From positions 10,512,540 through 10,576,539 of the forward strand of contig NC_084831.1 in the NCBI RefSeq assembly GCF_033115175.1: 64,000 nt of DNA. The letters run 5' to 3'. The stretch comes from Lepus europaeus. Lineage: Eukaryota > Chordata > Mammalia > Lagomorpha > Leporidae. A model generated the notes under the pieces. The model searched no databases, was not told where the DNA came from, and saw only the letters and a program-made list of their open reading frames with translations. Positions 23,101 through 32,000 of the stretch are shown here, piece after piece. Position numbers and translations under genes: made by a program. The first letter of the stretch is position 1, and the number at the start of each line of letters is the position of its first letter.

Positions 23101-26100
23101 GCAAGATCCAGACTGCCTGCCTGCCGCCTGCCGGCACCATTCTGGCCAACAACTACCCCTGCTACGTCACGGGCTGGGGCAGGCTGCAGAGTAAGTTGGG
23201 AGCCAGAGCCCCCAGGCCTGGGAGGGATGGGAGGCGATGTCACCCGTGCCCAGCCAGGGTGCTCTGCCGCCTGGGAGAGGCAGGATAGCAGAGACGATGA
23301 GGCTGCCTGGATTCAAAGCCCAGCTCCTCCACCCCACTTAATAGCTGTGTGATCTCAGGCACACTCCTTGGCCTCTTTGTATAACACGGATACAGCAGTG
23401 TCTACAATGCAGGGTTTCTGCGAGGATTGAAGGAGATGATGTGTGGGAAGGCAGCACTTAGACCAGCGCCTCGGGTATAGCAGGTGCTGTGTTGCTATGA
23501 CGCAATAGGGTTATAGGGATCTCATGTCCTCACCTGTGTGGCTCAAAGTCAAGTCCAGAACAGTGTCTGCTCTGTGACCTCAGGCTTCTGGAGCTCCATA
23601 AGGGTCCATGGAGCCCTCACCAGCCCCTCCCTGCACACTAAACCTTCCCCCTGAGCCACCTGCACTTGCTACTCAGAGCCTGGTCAAGTGTGAGCCTCCT
23701 GTGAGAGAAATCCCGGAGGCCAGCAACCCAGAGACAGTCAGCCACCAGGAGGGAATGGAGCACCTGCTCTTGGAAGATTCTAGAGTCACGTGGATGCGTG
23801 ACTGCTTTTCAGAATCACATAATCCTGTACGTGAGATAGCTTCCAGAGGTGCACCAAAGGCAGATACATTACTGCTGCCCTTCTGGTTTATCTGCAAGGA
23901 CAAGAAAGCACAACCACCCAGAAGTGAGGAGCAGCTGGGGAGGCACCGAACGCAAACCCCCATTTGTCTACCCAGGAAGCACTGGGGCAGAACACAAGTC
24001 ACCTGAGACAGCACAACCCAGGAAGGCGTGCAAATGCGTGGCCTACAGTTCTGGCTCTGTCAATCATGTGTAACACGGGCCAAGCCACACTAGAACCTCA
24101 GCTTCTCCATCTGTCCAGTGGTGCAATGTTTGTGCAGATGCCGGCAGAGGAGACGGGGAATGCTTAGGCTGTGCAAAGCACTGCCCAAGTGGGACGCACC
24201 AGAGTGATCCCGGGGCGACCACTTAACTTCTGTGGGCTTCAGTGCTAGTTCCATCTGTCAAACAGGAACAAACGTTTATCGTGAGGAAAGCATGTTTTAA
24301 AAAACCTAGTGACGTGATGAGAACACGCACCCTTGCCGGTTAGTGGCGGTGCTACTAATGGTAGTAATGGTGGCAGCTCTGCTATACCATGCCACACCAT
24401 TCCAGAATATTCTTCCCGATGTGGGGACTCCAAACGCCACAGGTTCACTACGTAAGTGACAGAAACCCATGGAAGGAAGGGCCGGAAAGAAGAGGCCTGG
24501 GTAGAGCCCAGTAGAGTCCCTTCGTCCCTGTAACACTGCTCCTGTTCTTGTTCAGCCAACGGGGCGACCGCTGACATCCTGCAGCAGGGCCGCCTGCTGG
24601 TCGTGGACTACGCCACCTGCTCCAGCTCCAGCTGGTGGGGCAGCTCCGTGAAGACCAACATGATCTGCGCTGGGGGCGACGGCAAAATATCCAGCTGCAA
24701 TGTGAGTACAGAAGCTCGGTGCCCCTTCCACGAGGAAGCGTGGAGGAGACGGGGTCGGGAAGAAGTTCGAGGAGCTCTGGTGTGCATCCTCCTGCCTCCT
24801 GGCGGAAGCATCCAGAAGCAGCCCTGGACATCGCAAAACCCGAGCTCCATCCCTGTGGTCTCCATGTTTCAGGGTTCTCCCTGTAGTGTCCACCACATCA
24901 CTGCCGGGACCCCGTTACTGTCTTCCCTCGTTGCTCTGCACAAGAGGGAGCTGGGGCAAGCACTCTCAGGGCTAGGGCCTTTCCATGGTGGCTCGCAGCT
25001 CATCTGCGGGGTTCATCCCACTAATGCCCACGGTGTCCCATCAAGAGCACTGCCCCAGAACCTTCCTGGAGACAGTGCCTTAACCAAAAGCAACTGCTGT
25101 CCGGGGGACACATGGGAAGGAGTGTCTCAGGCCCTGCAGCTCACCCGGTGAACCCGCACTCTCTTCCCATGGATACCTGCACCCAGGACACTGCCTCACC
25201 ATGGCAGGCAACAGCCGTGTCGCCGAGCGCAGGGCAGCTGAACTCTGGGCCCCTGCCTCGGCCCCTTCGCTTACTGCCCGCACAACCTCGGGCAAGCCAG
25301 CACCCCCCGAGTCTCCAGCACCGTGTCCTCAGGGAACGAGGAACCCCAACAACACTCACCTCCCCGGCTGCCGCGGGGACTGAATGGGCAAAGGCACTAT
25401 AGCGCTTAGCTCGGCTCCGGGCCCCCAGGGAGGACAGCGTGAGCCCTTGCAGGTTTGACGGTGCACACAGATTGTCCTGCCCTGGGCCACGCTGCGCTGG
25501 GATCCGAGGTGGACGGATGTGGGTGCTCTGAGAACAAAGCTTCCACCGGTAGCCCCTTTCCCTCACTGCCACTCCCAACCCCGCCCTTCCTCAGGGGGAC
25601 TCAGGAGGCCCACTCAACTGCCAGGACTCCAGCGGCAAGTGGCAGGTGCATGGCATAGTCAGCTTCGGGTCCTCCCTGGGCTGCAACTACTACCGCAAGC
25701 CCTCCGTCTTCACCCGGGTCTCCAACTACAACAGCTGGATCAACTCGGTAAGAAGCACGTGCGCCCCCTGGAGGAGGCTGCAGACCTGGCCAACCCCTGG
25801 GGTGCCCTCCCCCCAACCCCCCCCCCCACACACACACACACAGAGACACAGACACAACTTCTGCTAAAGTGGAGTGAAAAGCAAAATGGCAGGGGTGCAT
25901 CCTTGTCCAATGAGGGTTGACACAAAGGCCACCCCTCGGACCCTGGGAGCATTTGGTAATTGCTTATCTGTGGGTGGGGCCGGAACCCACCAACCGGAGC
26001 TAGAAACAGTCATACTTATCTACAAAGCCCAAAGCCAGAGAGCTTGAGCTCCCCTATGCATTTGATATTGGCAACCAGTCTCCCTAAAGCAGGGGTGGGG

Positions 26101-27885
26101 GTCGTCCGGCCACAGGGACCCCTTGACATGTGTAGGGGCTGGAGCAAGTGAGAGCTGTGGTGTGTGACAAATCCTCCTAAAGTGACACTGGCGTCTCATC
26201 TCATGGCTTTAATGTGCAGAGACTGTTCCGATGAATTCCAGTGACACTTCATTAATAGAACCCAAAACACAGCAGGTGGCTCTCCCAAGCTTGTCCATTA
26301 AGACTGGCCAGCTCCTTGTCCTTTTGTCTGTCGGCCGGCAGTTCTGTCTCAACAGGTGGTCACAGACACCAGAGATGCCAAAAAAGATTGGTGGGAAAAA
26401 AGGAGAAAACCAACAAGAGCAGGGCCACTACTTTTGTTTGTTTTTGTTTTTCGTTGTTCTTGTTTGGTAAACTGGGGGAAGCCACGATTCAACTTTGGTG
26501 GAGGGACATCTGAGGGCAGCCATTGAGGGCCCACTGGCATTTCAAAGGAGCATGGCCCGAGACGGACTGGCCGGAGCATGCCCGGGGGCCTGTGCCCAGC
26601 CACATCCTAGGCTCCTCTTCCAGCCCCCGCAGCTGCGGGAGTCACCGTGCAGCTGGTCCTGGCCCCACCTTGGGGGCCCAAAGCAGAGCCCGGGAGCAGT
26701 CGTCCTCATTTGTTGTCCCAGCGTCAGCTGTCGCCAGCCACAGCCGGGACACAAACAGGACAGAGTGGGCCAGAGCCGAAGGCATGGCCAGATGGCAGAG
26801 GGGATCCAGCGGGCAAAGCAGAACGTGCGAGACAGCTGGGCAGAGGCCCCGCGTTCACAGGACTGTAGCCAGGGCAGACACACGTGCCCGGCTATGGGAT
26901 CCGGGAGCGGGAGCACCAGGCAGCCGGCTGTCCTCCGGGGCCGCCGCCCACGGCAGCTGCAGAGGGGCAAGCGAAAGCTGCACAAGGCACGCCGTGTGCA
27001 GCTCGGGGTCACTCGCCCGGGAGCACCTGCCTGGATAACCCGGGCGGGTGCCAACAAAAGGCACAGACAGAGAAGCAACAGGACGAGACAGGTGGCCAAG
27101 GGCATTCATCCCTTCAACAAACATCCCTGAGTGACAGCCGCACACGCACCTCCAGCATTCGGCTTCAGTTTTCTTTTCCAGAACGTAGCAGGCACTCTTT
27201 GCAGAAATATTAAAAATTCAGGAGCATGCCAAGTGAAAAAGTAAAGGCCCCCTTCATTTCACATCTTCAAGTCCGCTCCCCAGGGTTCATCCTTGCTCAC
27301 GGGTGCTGTGGGTACATCTGTACGTGGACACACAGTCTTCTGACCCAGAGTAGCAGCGCCAGGGGCTCCTCACTTTCACCCCCAAGTCACTGGACTTGTC
27401 TAGGCACACAGCTGTGTTGTGCTGGTGAACAGCTCCGGACTACGCCCCAGTGTGAAGATAGTGAATGAGGCTGCCAGGACGCACCTCCCCGCCCCTGGGG
27501 CTGCCACATTAAAATGCTGCTGGAGACCACTCTCAAACAGCCTCTCCAAGCAGCTCCAGCCCCATGCAAATGAGATCTCCAGCCACACTTGTCCACACGT
27601 TGGGCACAAAATGTGCAGGAGTGCACAGGCACCCCCATCCGGGAGCCCACACGGGACTCTGCCCAAAGACCCCAGCGGACTGATGAGACGCTGTGGCCGC
27701 CTCCCCTCCTCTCTCACACAGTCACGGCTCCTAGACCTGGAGCTACTGCCGCTCTGGCTGCCCGCGAGTCACAGGAGCAGTGGGCAGCCTGGAGGCCACA
27801 CAGGAAGCGGCCAAGCATGGCTCTGTCCCCAGATTAACTGCATTGTTTTCTTGTGTGTGTCCTGCAGGTGATCGCAAAGAACTAA
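17102..27885 (+). CDS. CELA2A: Pancreatic elastase 2 (CELA2A-type), complete
   Basis: Secreted S1A serine protease of acinar cells that cleaves after Leu, Met and Phe. Exons: 17102-17141, 18065-18153, 21390-21487, 22502-22630, 23054-23190, 24556-24701, 25595-25747, 27868-27885. They total 810 nt, so 269 aa, the human length. Visible are the signal peptide [16 protein letters not shown], propeptide start CGLTIYEP, activation site LSR|VVGG, catalytic His in LTAAHC, Asp in NDIAL, Ser in GDSGGP, S1-pocket ISSCN, the motif [14 protein letters not shown], and the end NSVIAKN. Exon lengths 3, 5, 6 and 7 equal those of CTRC next door, showing the shared ancestry of the pair. Human carries CELA2A and CELA2B in tandem; only one copy is present here, so the A/B assignment is by position and overall likeness, not by a decisive residue. 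No disabling change is seen. Confidence 0.96.
17251..17554 (+). mobile_element. Old C-type SINE in CELA2A intron 1
   Basis: 'gggcactcagcacagtggtt' head like the copy at 1299, short body, few CT repeats, and an A run of 12. It belongs to the older subfamily. Confidence 0.8.
17680..17945 (-). mobile_element. Diverged SINE in CELA2A intron 1
   Basis: Reverse copy with 'atttgaaaggcagagtgaca', 'ttgctggttcactcccgaaa' and 'gcagagtggccaggactcga'. It ends just 120 bp before exon 2. Confidence 0.8.
18065..18153 (+). CDS. CELA2A: CELA2A exon 2
   Basis: Encodes ALSCGL, the propeptide, the R|VVGG activation site and NSWPWQ. Acceptor ctctccacag, donor gtgagt. Confidence 0.96.
18154..19518. repeat. CELA2A intron 2, 5' part: (TG) run and ancient repeat
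   Basis: 18930-18945 holds a short GT microsatellite. From about 19040 to 19480 the text ('tgcaaaggccctgaggcagg', 'cttgtgcagagcgggagtgg', 'gatcgttctgcagtgtggcg') resembles a long, old mammalian interspersed repeat whose name I cannot give. Nothing coding is seen. Confidence 0.4.
19519..19835 (-). mobile_element. C-type SINE in CELA2A intron 2
   Basis: Reverse copy from 'tatgaagatttgttgattta' to 'acccactatgccacgacact'. Confidence 0.88.
19971..20320 (-). mobile_element. 'caacaggctaatcc'-subfamily SINE with long TSD
   Basis: Reverse copy ending 'ccacggcgccggcca'. Target-site duplication tgggtaaatgaat lies at 19958-19970 and 20321-20333, and agrees even in the following T run. This marks a young insertion. 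Confidence 0.94.
20971..21251 (-). mobile_element. C-type SINE with TSD in CELA2A intron 2
   Basis: Reverse copy, shortened. The duplication agtaccaa is at 20963-20970 and 21252-21259. It ends about 140 bp before exon 3. Confidence 0.9.
21390..21487 (+). CDS. CELA2A: CELA2A exon 3
   Basis: Encodes [17 protein letters not shown] through LTAAHCI with the catalytic His. Acceptor ttcttcccag, donor gtaact. Confidence 0.96.
22502..22630 (+). CDS. CELA2A: CELA2A exon 4
   Basis: Encodes [14 protein letters not shown] through [12 protein letters not shown]. Acceptor ctctctcccag. The donor is gtacct, less typical than gtaagt, but the split Gly codon gg|g joins correctly to exon 5. Confidence 0.94.
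23054..23190 (+). CDS. CELA2A: CELA2A exon 5
   Basis: Encodes [11 protein letters not shown] with the catalytic Asp, [10 protein letters not shown] and [10 protein letters not shown]. 137 nt, donor gtaagt. Confidence 0.96.
23285..23500 (+). repeat. MIR in CELA2A intron 5
   Basis: Nearly complete: 'ggattcaaagcccagctcct', 'agctgtgtgatctcaggcac', 'tgcgaggattgaaggagatg' and 'gtatagcaggtgctgtg' occur in order. Confidence 0.8.
24040..24300 (+). repeat. Two MIR fragments in CELA2A intron 5
   Basis: 'agttctggctctgtcaatca' to 'ctcagcttctccatctgtcc', followed by a second piece with 'ccacttaacttctgtgggct' and 'gttccatctgtcaaacagg'. Confidence 0.55.
24556..24701 (+). CDS. CELA2A: CELA2A exon 6
   Basis: Encodes [19 protein letters not shown] and [13 protein letters not shown], the base of the specificity pocket. 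146 nt, donor gtgagt. Confidence 0.96.
25595..25747 (+). CDS. CELA2A: CELA2A exon 7
   Basis: Begins [10 protein letters not shown], the catalytic Ser motif, and ends SWINS. 153 nt, donor gtaaga. Confidence 0.96.
25748..27867 (+). other. CELA2A: CELA2A intron 7
   Basis: 2.1 kb. It holds a C run followed by a (CA) microsatellite near 25815-25855. The rest shows no repeat I can name and only chance open frames. Confidence 0.7.
27868..27885 (+). CDS. CELA2A: CELA2A exon 8 (terminal)
   Basis: Encodes VIAKN and TAA at 27883-27885; human ends VIANN. Acceptor tgtcctgcag. It follows a 2.1 kb intron. Confidence 0.94.
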   Translation: MIAKN

Positions 27886-27944
27886 CCAGGCAACTGCCAG
27901 TCACAAAGCAAGAGGCGGCTCCACGACTGTCAGACTTGGGAAAC

Positions 27945-27950
27945 AATAAA
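27945..27950 (+). terminator. CELA2A: CELA2A poly(A) signal AATAAA
   Basis: Canonical hexamer 60 nt after the stop codon, so the transcript should end near 27965-27975. Confidence 0.9.
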
Positions 27951-29001
27951 ACAGCTACGAAAATCACATCTGGGTGCGAGCCTTATTAACAAACCGTCCT
28001 AACATCCGGGGCCTTGGGAACAAGAAATAGGCCAGGGTCAGGGCAGCCGAGAGGAGCTCAGAGACAGCACTAGCATCGCACTGATGCCCAGCGCAGCCAC
28101 ACGGCAGCCCGGGGACCCCTTCAGCCAGGGCGGCAGGTGGGCGGCCCTGGCTGGTGCTCAGAAGACCCTGAACCCCGGCCAGGTCTCTCCACAGGATGTC
28201 TGTGTTCCCTGGGACAAGAGACTCAAGCCCCTGCAGCAGGACACAGCCCCCACCCGGGTCTCACTCCTGGGCTGGGAGGGGCTCAGAGGAATTAAGACAG
28301 AGAGAAGTTGGAAAACTGCAAGTCTGCTATATGAGGAAGAACCAAGAGAGCAAAACGAGGCGGGAAATGGGCAAAAAGAGTCCACACTCCCCTCACATTC
28401 ACGTTTTTAGGAATTAATCACACAATACAGGCGACGTGAGCTATTTTCAAAACGTCACTTAGAATTCACAGATCCCAACTCTTCGGGCTCCGTTGCCCTA
28501 AGAAAGACGCTGGCTCGTTTGTAGCAAAAATCCCTCCGGGTCAGTGGTTCCCACGTGGGGGCGGTTTTGTCCGCCAGGCACATGTGGCAGGGTCTGCAGA
28601 TGTCTGTCGGCACGACTCAGGGACAGGAGCTCCTGCACCCAGCGGGTAGAGGCCGGGGGTGGCCCCGAGCAGCTTACGGTGCACAGCACAAACCCCCAGC
28701 ATGAAGGATCGTCCTGCCCCAGACATCAGTAGCCTGCAGATCCGGAAACCCCGCTCAGACAGAACCTGGAGGTCACAGTCACGTTCACCAGCCCAGGCCC
28801 AGCCCCGGGGGAGGAGCCCGGTGGTGTCCGCAGCGTTCCTCCGGGCTCGTCCTCCACCGCCTGGCACCTGTCTCCAACCCGGGAGCTGCTACAAGGCTGT
28901 CCGCAGCGGGCCCCCAAAGCCTCGCGCTGCAGGGAGGTCCAGGCCTGGCGCAGGAAGGTTTTGGGGTGAAACACAAGGCAGGGTGAGGGGCCCTGGCCCC
29001 G
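27951..29001 (-). other. CASP9 3' UTR / CELA2A-CASP9 convergent gap
   Basis: 1.05 kb between the two convergent genes. It should contain the CASP9 3' UTR, but I see no AATAAA or ATTAAA on the minus strand. The closest is AATAAG (minus) at 27982-27987, only 32 nt beyond the CELA2A signal. The CASP9 transcript end is therefore unplaced. Confidence 0.5.
28535..28725 (+). repeat. MER20 fossil inside the presumed CASP9 3' UTR
   Basis: Shows 'gtcagtggttcccacgtggg', 'gtagaggccgggggtgg' and 'gcttacggtgcacagcac' in MER20 order. It is antisense to CASP9 and within 500 nt of its stop codon. Confidence 0.7.
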
Positions 29002-29091
29002 CTAAGTTTTAAAGAAAAGCTTTTTCCGGAGGAAATTAAAACAGCCAGGGATCTGTTTGTAAATCCCTCGCTCGGAAACAGCATTCGCGAC
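29002..29091 (-). CDS. CASP9: CASP9 exon 9 (terminal)
   Basis: Encodes [16 protein letters not shown] through RKKLFFKT and TAG at 29002-29004. Acceptor tctcccgcag. Confidence 0.95.
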   Translation of the reverse strand, partial: VANAVSERGIYKQIPGCFNFLRKKLFFKT

Positions 29092-32000
29092 CTGCGGGAG
29101 ACAAACCAGGGGGCAGTGAGTTCAGTTCTCCTGGCGGCAAGAACGTCAAAGACGGGCGGGGGCAGGGTGGCGGTATAAAGAACATGTGCTCAATTACACA
29201 TTCAAAAAACTCAAAATTTGGGGCCAGCCTGCGATGCCACTATCCCATATGAGCACTGGTTCAAGTCCCAGCTGCTCCCCGCTAACGTGCCTGGGAAAGC
29301 AGTAGAAGATGGCCCAACTCCTTGGGCCCCTGCACCCACGTAGGAGACCTGGAAGAGGCTCCTGGCTCCTGGCTTCGGATCGGCACAGTTCCTGGCTGTT
29401 GCAGCCATTCAAGGGGAATGAATGAGGGATGGAAGACCTCTCTCTCTCTCTCTCTCTCCCTCTCTCCCTTTCTCTGTGTAACTCTGCCTTTCAAATAAAT
29501 AAATAAACCTTTTAAAAAAAAAAAACACTTCAATTCCAAAAACACTAAATACAAATCAGACTGAAAAGTTTGCACCCAAAAAAAGATGACGAGATTCAGG
29601 ACCAGCAGTGGCACATACCACGTGGCCCTGGGTGCCTCCTTCCCTGGCCCTGCAGGAACCCCGGCCACCTCTGAGGGTCACGTGCCCAGGACTGGGGCAC
29701 CTGCCCCCAGGGCTGTGTGAGGAGGCGCCCATGCTTGCCTGGGGTTCTTGCCTCGACTGTGCTCAGCAAGGCTCAGGGTCAGACCCTCCTTCCGGAGCAA
29801 GTAGTGTCCCAGGCCCCCGGACCCCCCTCATAGCACCAGTGACCTGAGCAGAGCTGCGGGGGGACCCACGTGAAGGTGGCAAAGGCAGCAGTGAGGCTCT
29901 GGGGCCCACGGAGGAAGCAGCCGCTCTGAGTGGGGCTTCCACGCAGCAGGGCTGGGCCTGCCAGGCCACCCTTACCGGCCTGTCTCTCGCTGAAGCCCCC
30001 TGAGAAGGGGGTGTACCCAGCGGGGGTCCTTCATGCTTGAGGGTCAAGTAGAAGAATACACAGTGGGGTGGGCTGCAAGGACAGGCCCACCCTCCTCCAT
30101 CCATCACCCCTGGATGCCATGCTCTGGCCACTGAGCCTCCCACCCTCAGAGGACACAGAGGAAGGTGGCCCTTTAAGAAAAGGAAATATGTCACCCCTAG
30201 CAGTCCCATCGTTGTTAAGAAGCAAAAGCCCCTGCAGCTCTCACAAAAGCCAAAGCATCCCCCCCAACCCCCCAGCCTGAGCCCAGAGCCCGCCTCTCCC
30301 AGCCTGGGGAGGCAGTGCCGCCCCCCCTCTCCCCGGTGGAGGAAGGCAGTGCTCACCCGGAGCAACAGGGACTGCAGGTCTTCAGTGGGAGCCCACTGCC
30401 CCAGGATGTGGTCCAGGGTCTCCACATACCACGAGCCACTCTTGGGATCCCTCCAGGAGACGAAACCTTTGAAGGGGAAAGTGGGCACTCCATGGGAGAG
30501 CAGGCCCTGTCCGGACATGCGGGCCAGCACCCCCACACTCGGACCCACGCGTGCGCCTGGCAGGAGCCCACATCCCTGCAGCTTTGGCCTCTCTGACCTT
30601 GCTTCACCCTCACCACCACCTGATCCGGCTGAGACGCTAGTTTCCCCAGCAAGGAAACCAAGGCTCCCGGCAGTGACTCACCCAAGAGATAAGAACAGAA
30701 AGGAAGGGGGCATTTGGCCCGGCGGCTAAGATGCCACTTAGGGTGCCTGCGTCCCCCATCAACACCGGCCACTCCTGACTCCAATTCCTGCCAACGCAGA
30801 CGCTGAAGGCAGCGGTGACGATGGCTCAAGTAATTGGGTCGCTGCTACCCACATGGGAGATCTGGATCGCATTCCCGGCTCCTGCTTCAGCCTGCCCAGC
30901 CCAGGCCGTTCAGGGAGTGAACCAGCAGACGGGATCTGTCTCCCAGCGCTGTGGTGTAGTGGGCTAAGCCTCCGCCTGTGGCACCTGCATCCATATGGGC
31001 GCCGGTTTGTGTCCCAGCTCCTCCATTTCCAACCCAGCTCTCTGCTTGGGCCCCTGAACCCATATGGGAGACCTGGAAGAAGCTCCTGGCTTCTGATCAG
31101 CCAGCTCCAGTCATTACAGCCATCTGGAGAGTGAACCAGCAGACGGAAGACCTCTCTCTCTGTCTCTCCCTCTCTCTCTGCAACTCTGCCTCTCAAATAA
31201 ATAAAGAAATCTTGAAAAGAGAAAGGAAGGGAGGGAGGGAGGGAGGGAGGGGACCGCCACCTGTCACACCACCTGCCTCCCAGGCCTCACGCTCAGCGGT
31301 GGTCCAGTCACCTGTGTAAGCTCCAGGACAACCTCTTTGGTACAGTTATCATTCCCGTTCTAAAGAGAAGGCTGAGGCAAAGCCGGGAGGAGAGTGTGGC
31401 AAATGAGGCAAACCCAAGGGCGTGTGCCTGCGGAAACTGCGTCGCAGGTGCCTCCCCCCTCCCCTCCTATCCTTCCCACTTCCTCTCTCCCCCTCCTTCC
31501 TCCTCTCCCTCCCCTCCTCACCCCTTTCCCCCTCCCCTCATCACCTCCTTCTCCCTCCCCTCCTACCCCCCTCTCCCCTTTCCCCTCTCTACCCCTACCC
31601 CTCCTGCCCCCTCACCTCCTCCCCTCCCGGCCCTCTCCTCCTTCCCCTCTTCCCCCATTCTCCTCCCTCCCCCGCCCCTTTCCCCCAGCAGAGGCTCAGA
31701 GAGGTGAAGGGATCTCTCAAGGTGACACTGGTGGCAGTGAGAGCCGGGACCAGAACTCCCAGGTCCCTTCTTGCCCATCACAGCTGCCCCCAGGGCAAAC
31801 CAGAGGACTGCGGCCAGGAGCACGCAACCCCCTGCTGCACTCACCTGGGAAGGTGGAGTAGGACACGAGGATGTCACTGGGCGTGGGCAAGCTAGACACA
31901 GCATCCACCTGGTCCTCGGAGGTCCTCAGGCCTCCCTGGAACGGGGTGGCATCCGGCTCCAGGTTGTGCCCAGAGGGCCTGTCTTCGGGACAAGCGGAGG

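Noticed and set aside
26495-27130. 211-codon frame and overlapping frames in CELA2A intron 7
   Set aside because: Three or more overlapping open frames on both strands, no start context, domain or splice logic; most likely chance.
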